Made by a program: the position numbers and the translations under genes | In this document: one piece after another, positions 16,529 through 25,717 of the stretch | Numbering within the stretch: position 1 is the stretch's first letter | How the letters are laid out: the number at the start of each line of letters is the position of its first letter | NCBI RefSeq assembly: GCF_928392795.1 | Contig: NZ_CAKMTJ010000003.1 | Span: forward strand, 62,001 to 126,000 | Origin: Rothia nasimurium | Lineage (GTDB): Bacteria > Actinomycetota > Actinomycetes > Actinomycetales > Micrococcaceae | Length of the DNA: 64,000 bases | Reading direction: 5' to 3' | Notes under the pieces: model-generated | Databases searched by the model: none | What the model was told of the DNA's origin: nothing | The model's input: only the letters and a program-made list of their open reading frames with translations

Positions 16529-18217
16529 TTAGAGGCCCAGGGCCGCGGTCATGTCTGCCTTGAGCAGGGCCAGTTTGGTGCTAGCAACCTGGCGGGCATC
16601 GGCTACGGAACCGCTGACCGGTACGACCACTTCGAGATAGCACTTGAGCTTGGGCTCGGTGCCGGAGGGGCGCACGATGACGCGGGTGGAGTCCTCGGTG
16701 TAGTAGCGCATACCGTCGGTGGGCGGCAGGGTTTCGGTGCCCTCGGTGAGGTCTTCAACCGATACTACGGGGGATTCGGCGAGCTCTGCGGGCGGGGTAG
16801 CGCGCAGGCGCTTCATCATCGCTGGGATCTGGGCGAGGTCGTCAACGCGGACGGAGAGCTGGTCGGTGGCGTAGAGGCCGTGCTCGGTGGCAATCTCATC
16901 GAGAAGCGCGGGGAAGGAGGAACCGGCGTCCTTAAGCTCCTGAGCATAATCGGCCATGACCAGGGCGGCTGAGATGCCGTCCTTGTCGCGCACCTGGGCG
17001 TGGTCAACGCAGTAGCCCAGGGCTTCTTCGTAACCGAAGGTCAGATTATCGACGCGGGCAATCCACTTGAAGCCGGTCAGAGTTTCGTAGTGGGCTACCC
17101 CCGCGGACTTGGCGATGGCCCCTGCCAGGCGGGAGGAAACAATCGAGTTGGCGAAGGTTGCGCTTTCGGTGTCGGTGACGGACGCCAGCACCCGGGTAGC
17201 TAGAATCGCACCGGTTTCGTCGCCGCGCAGCATCGCCCAGGCACCGTCTCGCTTGACGGCGAAAGCCGCGCGGTCGGCGTCCGGATCGTTGGCGATAATC
17301 AGGTCGGCATCAACCTTCTCGGCCAGAGCCATGGCAAGGTCGAGGGCACCGGGCTCTTCGGGGTTGGGGAAGGCCACGGTGGAGAAATTCGGGTCGGGAT
17401 CTGCCTGCTGGGGCACCAGGGTCACGTTAGTGAAACCGGCCTGATGCAGCACAGCCTCAGCGGTCTTACCGCCCACCCCGTGCATGGGGGTCAGAACGAT
17501 CTTGAGGTCGCGTTCCTTCTGTTCGACCAGGGGAGTGACGCGGGCGATGTAGTCGGTAGCCACGCTCTCGGGCAGGACCGTCCAGCCGTCAGCGGCCAGT
17601 ACCGGGGTTTCAACAGCGGAGATGGCGGCTGCAATGTCGCCGTCGTAGGGAGGAATGATCTGGGCGCCGCGGGCACCTGGCTCAACGGCTGCTCCGCCCA
17701 GGTAGACCTTGTAGCCGTTGTCGTTGGGCGGGTTGTGGGAGGCCGTGACCATGACGCCAATTTCAGCCCCGTATTCGCGGGTTGCCCAGGCGGTCACAGG
17801 AGTGGGCAGGGCTGAGGGCATGAGGTGAACTTCAATGCCGGCAGCGGTGAAGATGGCGGCGGTGTCGAGGGCGAAGACGTCCGAATTCTTGCGGGCGTCA
17901 AAACCCACCACGGCAGAAATCTTCTCCCAGCCCTCGGCGGACGCGCGCGCGGTGGCGTAGTCTGCCAGGCCCTGGGCGGCACGCTGAACGACGACGCGGT
18001 TCATGCGCATGGGGCCAGCACCCAGTTCGGCGCGCAGACCCGCGGTGCCGAACTGCAGGGTGCCAGAGAAACGGTCAGCCAAATCGGCGGTTGCTCCCTC
18101 ATCGCCGGCCTCAACATGGGCAATGATGCCCTCAAGCTGGGCTTTGGTTTCAGCGTCGGGGTCGATAGCGGCCCAGGCGCGGGCCTGTTCAAGAAGCTGT
18201 TGAGTATCTAGTGACAT
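16529..18217 (-). CDS. Phospho-sugar mutase (PGM/PMM family), possibly a phosphopentomutase
   Basis: 562 residues. The phosphoserine loop [15 protein letters not shown] (~160), the metal-binding loop [11 protein letters not shown] (~300), the sugar-specificity loop with GYEEALGYC (~390) and the C-terminal phosphate-binding [10 protein letters not shown] are all present. Length and the NPPNDNGYK form resemble the PGM2 / PmmB branch, some members of which interconvert pentose-1- and pentose-5-phosphates. The position between PNP (17-base gap) and deoC supports a phosphopentomutase role; that is inference, and glucose or mannose phosphates remain possible. Confidence 0.9.
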   Translation of the reverse strand: MSLDTQQLLEQARAWAAIDPDAETKAQLEGIIAHVEAGDEGATADLADRFSGTLQFGTAGLRAELGAGPMRMNRVVVQRAAQGLADYATARASAEGWEKISAVVGFDARKNSDVFALDTAAIFTAAGIEVHLMPSALPTPVTAWATREYGAEIGVMVTASHNPPNDNGYKVYLGGAAVEPGARGAQIIPPYDGDIAAAISAVETPVLAADGWTVLPESVATDYIARVTPLVEQKERDLKIVLTPMHGVGGKTAEAVLHQAGFTNVTLVPQQADPDPNFSTVAFPNPEEPGALDLAMALAEKVDADLIIANDPDADRAAFAVKRDGAWAMLRGDETGAILATRVLASVTDTESATFANSIVSSRLAGAIAKSAGVAHYETLTGFKWIARVDNLTFGYEEALGYCVDHAQVRDKDGISAALVMADYAQELKDAGSSFPALLDEIATEHGLYATDQLSVRVDDLAQIPAMMKRLRATPPAELAESPVVSVEDLTEGTETLPPTDGMRYYTEDSTRVIVRPSGTEPKLKCYLEVVVPVSGSVADARQVASTKLALLKADMTAALGL

Positions 18218-18234
18218 GGGGTTTCCTTGTGTGC

Positions 18235-19077
18235 TTAGAGGGCCGCAATAATATCTGCGAGCAGACGGGAAATGCGGGGGCCAGCAGCTTCGCCAGCTTC
18301 GATGACCTCGGCGTGGGACAGCGGGGTCTCCTGAATACCGGCAGCCAGGTTGGTGACCAGTGAAATGCCGAAGACCTCAAGACCCGCAGCGCGGGCAGCG
18401 ATGGCTTCAAGAGCGGTGGACATGCCCACCAGGTCAGCACCCAGTACACCTGCCATCTTGACCTCGGCCGGGGTTTCGTAGTGGGGGCCGGGGAACTGCA
18501 TGTAGACACCCTCCTGCAGGGAGGGGTCAATGCCGCGGGCAATCTCGCGGATGCGCGGAGAATACAGGTCGGTCAGGTCAACGAAGTGGGCACCGGTCAG
18601 CGGGGACGCCGAGGTGAAGTTCAGGTGGTCAGAAATCAGGACGGGTTCCCCGGCTGAGTAGACGGGGTTCAGGCCGCCGCAGCCGTTGGTGAGAATCATG
18701 GTGTCAGCGCCAGCTGCAGCTGCGGTGCGCACACCGTGGACGACGGCCTCAACGCCACGCCCCTCGTAGTAGTGGGTGCGGGAGCCAATCACCAGGGCTC
18801 GCTTACCGTTCTCGGTCAGGATAGAGGTCAGGGTACCGGGGTGGCCCACGACGGCAGCCTTGTGGAAACCGGGGACCTCGTCGGCAGAGAGCACGTGGGT
18901 GGCTTCGCCAATGAGGGAGGCAGCTTCGCCCCAGCCCGACCCCAGCGTCAGCGCCAGGTCGTGCTTCTCGACGCCGGTTTTCTCGGCAATGAACTCCGCG
19001 GCCTCACGGGCACGAACCAGTGCCGGGTGGTGAGGGTCAGCGGTGGAAACAGCGGAAATATTTGAATCATTCAACAC
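18235..19077 (-). CDS. Purine-nucleoside phosphorylase (trimeric type)
   Basis: 280 residues from a GTG at 19075-19077. It splits purine nucleosides with phosphate to base and (deoxy)ribose-1-phosphate. Seen: ALTLGSGWGEAASL, SRTHYYEGRG (phosphate/His loop), LTNGCGGLNP, MQFPGPHYETPAE and VGMSTALE, then VTNLAAG (Asn of the base site). A longer in-frame extension upstream would cross the lpdA gene on the other strand and is rejected. An extended -10 (TGGTACCGT) ends 6 bases before this GTG, suggesting a leaderless transcript. TTG at 19072-19074 is the alternative start. It heads the salvage operon. Confidence 0.93.
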   Translation of the reverse strand: MLNDSNISAVSTADPHHPALVRAREAAEFIAEKTGVEKHDLALTLGSGWGEAASLIGEATHVLSADEVPGFHKAAVVGHPGTLTSILTENGKRALVIGSRTHYYEGRGVEAVVHGVRTAAAAGADTMILTNGCGGLNPVYSAGEPVLISDHLNFTSASPLTGAHFVDLTDLYSPRIREIARGIDPSLQEGVYMQFPGPHYETPAEVKMAGVLGADLVGMSTALEAIAARAAGLEVFGISLVTNLAAGIQETPLSHAEVIEAGEAAGPRISRLLADIIAAL

Positions 19078-19083
19078 CCTTCT

Positions 19084-19089
19084 ACGGTA
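19084..19089 (-). promoter_or_regulatory. -10 box of a leaderless promoter for PNP
   Basis: TACCGT on the minus strand, preceded by TGG (extended -10), ends exactly 6 bases before the GTG start. Confidence 0.55.
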
Positions 19090-19140
19090 CCAAACCTGCC
19101 CAGAGTTGAGCGTGCGTGCGATGTGCGACACAATAAAGGG

Positions 19141-20559
19141 GTGACTCTCAAAACAGACTACGCATCGCACAAAATTGTCATTCTCGGCGGTGGCCCCGGC
19201 GGTTATGAAGCCGCCCTGGTCGCTGCAAGCCACGGCGCCGACGTCACTATCATCGAAGATAAGGGCATGGGCGGCTCGGCCGTCCTCACCGACGTTGTAC
19301 CCTCCAAAACCCTGATTGCCAGTGCGGACGCCCGCAACCGCTTCGGCAAGGCCCAGGAGCTCGCTATTTCGGTGGGCGATAATGACGCGCCGCCGCCCAT
19401 TTCGGTTGACCTGGCCAAGGTAAATAAGCGTCTGATTGACCTGGCTCATCAGCAGTCCCACGATATTAAACGCACCCTTGAACGTAGCGGCGTCAAAGTG
19501 ATTGATGGCCGCGGCAAGCTGGTGGACCGCCACACCGTGCAGGTGACCGATTCCAGCGGGCTGACCTATGACCTGACCACCGAGTTCATCATTCTGGCGG
19601 TGGGTACCCACCCCCGCGAGCTGCCCACCGCTAAGCCGGACGGTAAGCGCATTCTCAACTGGACCCAGCTCTACTCACTTGAAGAACTCCCCGAAGATCT
19701 GATTGTGGTCGGGTCCGGTGTGACCGGTGCAGAGTTCGCCTCGGCCTACAACGGTTTGGGCTCGCGGGTTACCCTGATTTCCTCCCGCAACCGGGTGCTG
19801 CCCGGTGAGGACGAGGACGCCGCGACCGTCCTTGAAAATGTTTTCGAACGTAAGGGCGTGCGCGTTATGCCCCGCTCCCGCGCCGAAGCCGCCTGCTACA
19901 ACGAGGCCGGCGACGGCGTCATTGTCACCCTGGGGGACGGGCGCAAGGTAGCTGGCTCCCATGTGCTGATTGCTGTTGGTTCGATTCCCAACACCGAAAA
20001 TCTGGGTCTTGAGGACGCCGGGGTTGAGGTCAGCGAATCAGGGCACATTAACGTGGATCGCGTCTCCCGCACTAACATCCCCAATATTTATGCGGCAGGT
20101 GACTGTACCGGGGTTTACCCTCTGGCTTCTGTTGCCGCGATGCAGGGGCGCGTTGCCGTTTCGCACATGCTGGGCGACATCGTCAAGCCTCTGCGCACCC
20201 ACCAGGTTGCCGCCAACATCTTTACGGCCCCTGAAATTGCAACTGTCGGAGTGAGCCAGAGCGAAATTGAGTCGGGGAAGTACCAGGCAGATATGGTCAT
20301 GCTGCCGCTGGCCACTAACCCCCGGGCCAAGATGATGGCGGTCGAGGACGGCTTCATCAAAATCTTTGCCCGCAAGCACTCTGGCACCGTTATTGGCGGC
20401 GTGGTGGTGGGCCCCCGCGCCTCAGAGCTCATCTTCCCGCTATCGCTAGCAGTCGATAAGAAACTGCACGTGGACGATATTGCCGAAACCTTCACGGTCT
20501 ACCCATCGCTGACCGGCTCCATCTCGGAAGCCGCGCGGCAGCTGCACACTATGCAGTAA
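19141..20559 (+). CDS. lpdA: LpdA-type flavoprotein (NAD(P)H quinone reductase) lacking the redox disulfide
   Basis: 472 residues from GTG 19141. Two-dinucleotide-binding flavoprotein fold: FAD site VILGGGPGGYEAA at the N-terminus, second Rossmann motif VVGSGVTGAEFA (~190), FAD-ribityl motif NIYAAGDCTGVYPL (~315). The usual CxxxxC disulfide is replaced by GGSAVLTDVVPSKT, with no cysteine at either position, and the C-terminal HxxxxE dyad is YPSLTGSISE. It therefore cannot be a lipoamide dehydrogenase. M. tuberculosis Rv3303c, which lacks a complete disulfide, is a quinone reductase, so that role is likely here. An upstream GTG at 19123 is possible but has no better signal. Confidence 0.88.
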   Translation: MTLKTDYASHKIVILGGGPGGYEAALVAASHGADVTIIEDKGMGGSAVLTDVVPSKTLIASADARNRFGKAQELAISVGDNDAPPPISVDLAKVNKRLIDLAHQQSHDIKRTLERSGVKVIDGRGKLVDRHTVQVTDSSGLTYDLTTEFIILAVGTHPRELPTAKPDGKRILNWTQLYSLEELPEDLIVVGSGVTGAEFASAYNGLGSRVTLISSRNRVLPGEDEDAATVLENVFERKGVRVMPRSRAEAACYNEAGDGVIVTLGDGRKVAGSHVLIAVGSIPNTENLGLEDAGVEVSESGHINVDRVSRTNIPNIYAAGDCTGVYPLASVAAMQGRVAVSHMLGDIVKPLRTHQVAANIFTAPEIATVGVSQSEIESGKYQADMVMLPLATNPRAKMMAVEDGFIKIFARKHSGTVIGGVVVGPRASELIFPLSLAVDKKLHVDDIAETFTVYPSLTGSISEAARQLHTMQ

Positions 20560-20572
20560 TAGATGAAAAAGG

Positions 20573-20680
20573 GGAGGGGTAGCGCCCGTTCGGAGCCGAC
20601 TGGCTGGGTCTGGCATGAATCGCTTGCGAGCTTGCGAGCCAGCGAGAAGGTTAGTCGGCAAGAGCGGGCGCTACCCCTCC
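20573..20680. repeat. Modular palindrome element A (terminator with inserted core)
   Basis: Outer stem of 16 perfect base pairs (20573-20588 with 20665-20680, GGAGGGGTAGCGCCCG). Inside are a second stem GCCGACT / AGTCGGC (20595-20601 with 20653-20659) and a third GCTGG / CCAGC (20603-20607 with 20639-20643). Read on the minus strand the interior carries CTCGCTGGCTCGCAAGCTCG then AGCGATTCATGCC, shared with element D. It sits 13 bases after the lpdA stop and 20 bases from the convergent transporter stop. Confidence 0.85.
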
Positions 20681-20700
20681 TTGAGCTGTGTGCGTCTACC

Positions 20701-22095
20701 CTACTTAGTGCGGGCCATGGTGGTCAGATCCACGTCGCGGGTTTCATGGGTGATTGCCATGAAGATCAGAGTGAGCAGACCTGCGCCGGCCAGGTAGAGG
20801 CCGACTGCGCCTACACCACCGTTGGCGTTCAGCCACACCGCGGCATAGGGGGTCAGTGCTGCGCCCAGGATGGATGCGACGTTGTAGCTGATACCTGAGG
20901 CGGTGTAGCGGACGTTGGTGGGGAAGAGTTCGGGCAGGTAGACGCTCATGGAGCCGAAGGTCAGGCCCATGAGGGTCATGCCGATGGCCATGAAGAGGAC
21001 GATGCGGCCGGTGTTGGCGTCCTCACCGGTACCAACGACGGAGGGGTCCATGAGGAAGCCGAAGGAGAGGCCGAAGATGATGATGGCGCCGGTGATGACG
21101 AGCTGGGATGAGCGGCGGCCGTACTTGTCGGCTAGCCAGCCGGAGACCGGGACCATGGCTGCGAAGAAGAGAATGGTGATGAGCTGGATGACCAGGAATT
21201 CGCGGTAGGCGATGCCCAGGCCGCCCTTTTCTACCTTGCCGATGCCGAAGGAGAGGATCCAGGCGGTCATGAGGTAGAAGAGTACGTAGGTGGCGAGCAT
21301 GATGAAGGTGCCCTGGATCATGGGCCACCAGGCTACCTTGAAGGCTTCTGCGAGCGGGGTCTTGACCTTTTCGTCTTTTTCGAGGGCCTGTTTGAAGACG
21401 GGGGTTTCTTCGAGCTTGAAGCGCACGTAGAGGCCGACTGCGACCATGACGATGGAGGCGATGAAGGGGATGCGCCAGCCCCAGACGAGGAAGTTGTGGT
21501 CGATGGTGTCGCCGGCGGCGAGGGAGGTGAAGCCCATGGCGACGGTGAGTAGCAGCATGAAGCCGTTGGCGAGGATGAAGCCGAACGGTGCGCCGAGCTG
21601 GGGCCACATGGCGGCGCGGGCGCGCTTGCCTTCTTCAGCGTATTCGGTGGCTAGCAGGGCTGCACCTGACCATTCGCCGCCGAGGCCTAGGCCCTGGCAG
21701 AAGCGCAGGATGGTCAGCATGGCCGGTGCCCAGAGGCCGATCTGGTAGTAGGTTGGGAGCAGACCGATGAGGAAGGTTGCGATGCCCATGGTCAGGAGTG
21801 CGCCGACCAGGGTTGCCTTGCGGCCTACCTTATCGCCGAAGTGGCCAAAGACGATGGAGCCGATGGGGCGGGCGATGAAGGCTGCGCCGAAGGTCGCCAT
21901 GGAGGCGAGGAGCTTGGCGGTGTCGTCCTCGCCGGTGAAGAAGAGGGCGGGGAAGACTGCCACGGCGGCGGTGGCGTAGATGTAGAAGTCGTAGAACTCG
22001 ATGGTGGTGCCGATGAGTGACGCCAGGATGACGCGGCTGCGGGGCACGGTCTGCTCGGTGGCAGAGGATGCTGGGGTAGCGGTTGTGGTGCTCAC
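20701..22095 (-). CDS. MFS transporter, metabolite:H+ symporter (MHS/ProP-ShiA type)
   Basis: 464 residues with 12 hydrophobic helices. The N-terminal IGTTIEFYDFYIYATAA is the MHS subfamily signature, followed by the loop GDKVGRKATLVGAL (MFS motif A) and later ADKYGRRSSQLV (its repeat after helix 8). Family members import shikimate, alpha-ketoglutarate, proline/betaine or related solutes with protons. No dedicated neighbour points to the substrate. It has a usual Shine-Dalgarno region (AGAGAGATCC). It is monocistronic, convergent with lpdA through palindrome A. Confidence 0.88.
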   Translation of the reverse strand: MSTTTATPASSATEQTVPRSRVILASLIGTTIEFYDFYIYATAAVAVFPALFFTGEDDTAKLLASMATFGAAFIARPIGSIVFGHFGDKVGRKATLVGALLTMGIATFLIGLLPTYYQIGLWAPAMLTILRFCQGLGLGGEWSGAALLATEYAEEGKRARAAMWPQLGAPFGFILANGFMLLLTVAMGFTSLAAGDTIDHNFLVWGWRIPFIASIVMVAVGLYVRFKLEETPVFKQALEKDEKVKTPLAEAFKVAWWPMIQGTFIMLATYVLFYLMTAWILSFGIGKVEKGGLGIAYREFLVIQLITILFFAAMVPVSGWLADKYGRRSSQLVITGAIIIFGLSFGFLMDPSVVGTGEDANTGRIVLFMAIGMTLMGLTFGSMSVYLPELFPTNVRYTASGISYNVASILGAALTPYAAVWLNANGGVGAVGLYLAGAGLLTLIFMAITHETRDVDLTTMARTK

Positions 22096-22223
22096 AGGAT
22101 CTCTCTGAGGATGTGTGGAAAGTGTTGAACAGTTTTACTCTAAAACTGGCGTTCTCTATGTGAAACTTCAATTCCACTATGTGAGCTTGTGTGTGCTGGG
22201 TGCAGGTGGTGCTGGATTTAAAC

Positions 22224-22260
22224 TAGGCCCCCTTACCTGGTGGCAAGGGGGCCTGGCCTA
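22224..22260 (-). terminator. Terminator after accA3
   Basis: Stem AGGCCCCCTT / AAGGGGGCCT with a ~10-nt loop, extended by TAGGCC / GGCCTA alternatives, 18 bases past the accA3 stop. The U-tract on the minus strand is weak (GTTTAAAT). Confidence 0.7.
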
Positions 22261-22277
22261 GATTGTGAGCGGTGCTT

Positions 22278-24098
22278 TTATTTGATGGTGGCGATAATTG
22301 CCCCGGCTGAGACGGTGTCGCCTGCCTTGAGCTTGAGCCCGGTGACCTTGCCTGCCTTGTGGGCGGTGATGGGCTGCTCCATCTTCATGGCTTCCAGTAC
22401 AACGATCAAATCGCCTTCGGCGACCTTGGCGCCGTCCTTGCTGGCAACCTTGACGATGGTGCCCTGCATGGGGCTGGTGAGCTCATTGCTGTTGGCAGAG
22501 CCGGACGCGCCCCCGCGGCTTGAGCGGGACTTGCGGGCCTTGGACGCGGCTGCGGACTTGGCAGAGGTACCGCCGCCCAGGGCAGGCAGGACGACTTCCA
22601 TGCGCTTGCCGTTGACCTCAACGGTAATCTTCTGGCGCTCTTCATCGGCCTCAGCCAGGGTGAGGGCACCGTCGTAGGCGGGCAGGGTGTTCTTGAATTC
22701 GGTTTCAATCCAGCGGGTGTGAACGGCAAAGTCACCGCCGGGGGCAGGGGCGAAGGCAGGCTCATCGAGCACGGCGCGGTGGAAGTTGGCAACGGTGGGC
22801 ATACCCTCGATGACCAGCTCGCCCAGGGCGCGGCGGGCTCGCTGTAGGGCCTGTTCGCGGGTGGCGCCGGTGACGATGAGCTTAGCGATCATGGAGTCAA
22901 AGTTGCCGCTGACGGTATCGCCTGCGATCACGCCGGAATCCCAGCGGACACCCGGGCCTGCGGGTACAACCAGCTTCTCGATGGTGCCGGGGGAGGGCAT
23001 GAAGCTGCGGCCGGCGTCCTCACCGTTAATGCGGAACTCGAAGGAGTGGCCGCGCACCTCGGGGTCGGTGGCTTCGATAGTCTCACCGCGGGCGATGCGG
23101 AACTGCTCGCGCACCAGGTCAATGCCGGTGACCTCTTCGGAGACCGGGTGCTCAACCTGCAGGCGGGTGTTGACTTCAAGGAAGGAAATGGTGCCGTCGG
23201 TGCCCACCAGGAATTCGCAGGTACCGGCGCCCTGGTAGCCTGCCTCGAGCAGGATAGCCTTGGACGCCTCATACAGGCGCTCGTTCTGCTCTTTGGTCAG
23301 GTAGGGAGCCGGGGCCTCTTCTACCAGCTTCTGGTTGCGGCGCTGCAGGGAGCAGTCGCGGGTCGAAACAACCATAACATTGCCGTGAGCGTCGGCCAGG
23401 CACTGGGTTTCAACGTGACGGGGGGAGTCAAGGAAGCGCTCAATGAAGCACTCGCCGCGGCCAAAGGCGGCGATAGCCTCGCGGACAGCTGACTCGTAGA
23501 GCTCCCCGATACCCTCGCGCTCGCGGGCGACCTTGATGCCTCGCCCACCGCCGCCAAAAGCTGCCTTGATGGCAACGGGCAGGCCGTACTCGTCCGCAAA
23601 AGCCTCAACCTCTGCTGCGCTCTTGACCGGGTCTTTGGTGCCGGGCACCAGCGGGGCGCCGACCTTCTCGGCGATATGGCGGGCAGCTACTTTATCGCCC
23701 AGGCGGTTGATGGACTCGGGGGAGGGGCCAATCCAGGTTAGACCGGCGTCGATGACCTGCTGGGCGAACTGGGCGTTCTCAGAAAGAAAACCGTAACCGG
23801 GGTGCACGGCGTCGGCGCCAGAGCGCTTAGCAACCTCAAGTAGCTTGTCCATGACTAGGTAGGACTCCGCTGCGGTAGTGCCGCCCAGGGCATAGGACTC
23901 GTCAGCTAGCAGCACGTGCTGGGCCTCGCGGTCGGGGTCTGCATAGACCGCAACGGTTGAGATGCCCTCGTCCTGGGCAGCCCGGATGACGCGCACGGCA
24001 ATCTCACCGCGGTTGGCAATCAGTACCTTGCTGACGGGGCCGGTGTGGCGACCCTTCACCGGGGTAAAGGTCTGGGCCAGGTCATTGTGTGCAGTCAC
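22278..24098 (-). CDS. accA3: Acyl-CoA carboxylase alpha subunit (biotin carboxylase + biotin carrier)
   Basis: 606 residues, close to mycobacterial AccA3. It carboxylates its own biotin with ATP and bicarbonate, and the AccD partner passes the carboxyl to acetyl- or propionyl-CoA. Seen: [18 protein letters not shown] start, [15 protein letters not shown], the ATP-grasp glycine loop [11 protein letters not shown] (~200), [14 protein letters not shown] (~310) and a Ser/Ala-rich linker. The C-terminal biotinyl domain has [11 protein letters not shown], whose lysine (~571) is biotinylated by BirA. GAGGAGCTTT precedes the ATG. AccD5 and AccE lie about 8 kb away, birA about 11 kb away. Confidence 0.95.
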   Translation of the reverse strand: MTAHNDLAQTFTPVKGRHTGPVSKVLIANRGEIAVRVIRAAQDEGISTVAVYADPDREAQHVLLADESYALGGTTAAESYLVMDKLLEVAKRSGADAVHPGYGFLSENAQFAQQVIDAGLTWIGPSPESINRLGDKVAARHIAEKVGAPLVPGTKDPVKSAAEVEAFADEYGLPVAIKAAFGGGGRGIKVAREREGIGELYESAVREAIAAFGRGECFIERFLDSPRHVETQCLADAHGNVMVVSTRDCSLQRRNQKLVEEAPAPYLTKEQNERLYEASKAILLEAGYQGAGTCEFLVGTDGTISFLEVNTRLQVEHPVSEEVTGIDLVREQFRIARGETIEATDPEVRGHSFEFRINGEDAGRSFMPSPGTIEKLVVPAGPGVRWDSGVIAGDTVSGNFDSMIAKLIVTGATREQALQRARRALGELVIEGMPTVANFHRAVLDEPAFAPAPGGDFAVHTRWIETEFKNTLPAYDGALTLAEADEERQKITVEVNGKRMEVVLPALGGGTSAKSAAASKARKSRSSRGGASGSANSNELTSPMQGTIVKVASKDGAKVAEGDLIVVLEAMKMEQPITAHKAGKVTGLKLKAGDTVSAGAIIATIK

Positions 24099-24206
24099 TG
24101 TAAAGCTCCTCGGGTTGATGCGCCGTGCTGGCGTGCCGTTACTGGCTATGACGCATTATGAGCAGGCGCCGGGTGGCGGCGCCTCACAAAAGTCGTATCT
24201 TGAAAT

Positions 24207-24917
24207 TTATCGCGAATTTTTCCAAATGTCGCTGATTGAAACACCAAAGTTAGCCAGCATTGTGCGTAGGGCATGCACCGAAAGCCCCACCACGGTGTGG
24301 TATTCGCCCTCAATTCCCTTAATGAAGGCCGCGCCGAAACCGTCGATTGTGAAGGATCCAGCCACCCACAGGGGCTCGCCGGTGGCCACGTAGCGCCGGG
24401 CTTCTTCGTCGCTGAAGGTATCGAAGTGGACGGTTGCTGTGCGCAACTCGCTGGCCTCGGGGCGCTTGCTAGCTGCTGTGTTCTGGGCAGACTCGCGGGT
24501 ATCGACCAGCCAATGCCCGGTGTGGAGCTGCCCGCTGCGTCCGCTCATCGCGGTAATCCGTTCCAGGGCTTTTTCGGCGCTGCCGGGCTTACCGTAGGCA
24601 AGGCCATCGAGCTCAAAGACAGAGTCACAGCCCAGCACCAGGGCTCCTGCCGCCTCGGGCAGGGCGGCAACCGCCTGCGCTTTTGCCTTGGCCAGCAGCT
24701 GGGCGGTCTGCGCCGGAGTGATGTCACCCAGCCCTGCCTCATAGGCGGCCTGCTGGGCCTCGCGCAGGGCGGCGTCCTCGTCGACATCGCTGACAATAAC
24801 GGTGAAGCGGACGCCGGCGTCCTCCAGGAGCTTTTTGCGGGCAGGGGAAGACGACGCAAGGACGAGCCGCACCGGCTGTTCGCCCGCTGCGGCTGCGGTT
24901 TCAATAGGGATGTGCAT
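24207..24917 (-). CDS. Maf-like nucleotide pyrophosphatase
   Basis: 236 residues from the ATG at 24915-24917, chosen because the family motif LVLASSSPARKKLLEDAGV follows about 20 residues later; an upstream in-frame ATG would add 22 unlike residues. The family hydrolyses non-canonical or canonical NTPs to NMP and PPi. Present: SDVDEDA (substrate loop), LGCDSVFELDG (catalytic Asp region, ~115), GSAEKALERI, and SGRSGQLHTGHWLV. The C-terminus ends YHTVVGLSVHAL, as in other Maf proteins (VVGLP). Proximity to accA3 is conserved in mycobacteria. Confidence 0.92.
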   Translation of the reverse strand: MHIPIETAAAAGEQPVRLVLASSSPARKKLLEDAGVRFTVIVSDVDEDAALREAQQAAYEAGLGDITPAQTAQLLAKAKAQAVAALPEAAGALVLGCDSVFELDGLAYGKPGSAEKALERITAMSGRSGQLHTGHWLVDTRESAQNTAASKRPEASELRTATVHFDTFSDEEARRYVATGEPLWVAGSFTIDGFGAAFIKGIEGEYHTVVGLSVHALRTMLANFGVSISDIWKNSR

Positions 24918-25013
24918 GGGTAACAGTCTATCGGGGCTGACGAACCCCGAACCCACAACACGTGTGATGGGCCAAGTCTGCACATCGGTATGGAGCTGAT
25001 GGTATCAACTTGG

Positions 25014-25019
25014 TATTGT
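25014..25019 (+). promoter_or_regulatory. -10 box of a leaderless promoter for the RHH-Doc module
   Basis: TATTGT, extended by TGG on its 5' side, ends 6 bases before the antitoxin ATG; no Shine-Dalgarno is visible. A TGGTAT copy at about 24999-25005 just upstream forms an imperfect direct repeat that could serve as an operator. Confidence 0.6.
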
Positions 25020-25025
25020 GGGTGT

Positions 25026-25232
25026 ATGGCTCTTACCTTGCGACTTCCTGAAGATTTAGACCACCAGCTTGCAGATTTAGCAGAGCGCGAGCATTTATCT
25101 AAGCACTCCCTCATCGTCGAAAGTGTGCGTCGCATGCTGGAAGAAAGAGAGCATCGGGCCATGGTAGAAGAGGGACTTGCTTACGCGCTTGAGCATGATG
25201 CAAAAACTTTGGAACGACTAGCCGACTCATAA
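25026..25232 (+). CDS. Ribbon-helix-helix antitoxin of an RHH-Doc module
   Basis: 68 residues from ATG 25026. ALTLRLPEDLDHQLADLAE is an Arc/CopG-type DNA-binding strand followed by two helices, then an acidic/basic C-terminal tail that would bind the toxin. An upstream in-frame ATG (24990) would add residues unlike the family, and the -10 box lies between the two. The Doc toxin gene begins directly after the TAA, with no gap. The pair probably autoregulates its own leaderless promoter. It marks the left edge of the accessory island between maf and the carboxylase genes. Confidence 0.85.
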   Translation: MALTLRLPEDLDHQLADLAEREHLSKHSLIVESVRRMLEEREHRAMVEEGLAYALEHDAKTLERLADS

Positions 25233-25601
25233 ATGCAGCGGATTCAACTCGAAATTGCTATTGAGGTTATAACGCGTCTGGGCTTTTACGTTCGAGATGT
25301 AGGACTGCTAGATTCGGCCTTAGAAAGACCTATCACGAGGGTGTATGGAGCTCACGTTTACCCTACGATTCCGCTGGCGGCTGCCGCTCAGAGCGAATCT
25401 CTAGCTCGGAACCACGCACTGGTTGATGGGAACAAGCGAACCACGCTAATTTTCCTCAATATCTTTTTGCGTATCAACGGATTAAAACATGTGATGGATT
25501 CTGATACCTCCTACCGGCTCATTATGGACATAGCAGAAGGACAGGAGAGCCTTGAGTCAATCGCTAGCAGGTTAGAGCCTTTCCTTATTCCTTGGAGCTA
25601 G
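25233..25601 (+). CDS. Doc-family (Fic fold) toxin
   Basis: 122 residues, the size of phage P1 Doc (126). The Fic/Doc active-site motif is ARNHALVDGNKRTT (histidine near 67), matching HxFx[D/N][A/G]NKR with Leu in place of Phe. Family members phosphorylate EF-Tu (Doc) or AMPylate targets (Fic). The N-terminal RVYGAHVYPTIPLAAA fits the Doc flap region. It is encoded immediately downstream of the RHH antitoxin and is probably neutralised by it. The frame is intact. Confidence 0.88.
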   Translation: MQRIQLEIAIEVITRLGFYVRDVGLLDSALERPITRVYGAHVYPTIPLAAAAQSESLARNHALVDGNKRTTLIFLNIFLRINGLKHVMDSDTSYRLIMDIAEGQESLESIASRLEPFLIPWS

Positions 25602-25717
25602 TTTTGGCGGGGCGTCCTGGGCATCAGGCTTATAAGGAATGCTGATCTTCCTCTAAGTTTCAGGGGCGGTAGAGTCGAGGGCTGTCGCCCAATAAATTAA
25701 CAAACGAAAGATAACTT

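Noticed and set aside
18235-19611. 458-residue version of the PNP
   Set aside because: The first ~178 residues are antisense to lpdA and unlike PNP; the family start and the -10 box place the start at 19077.
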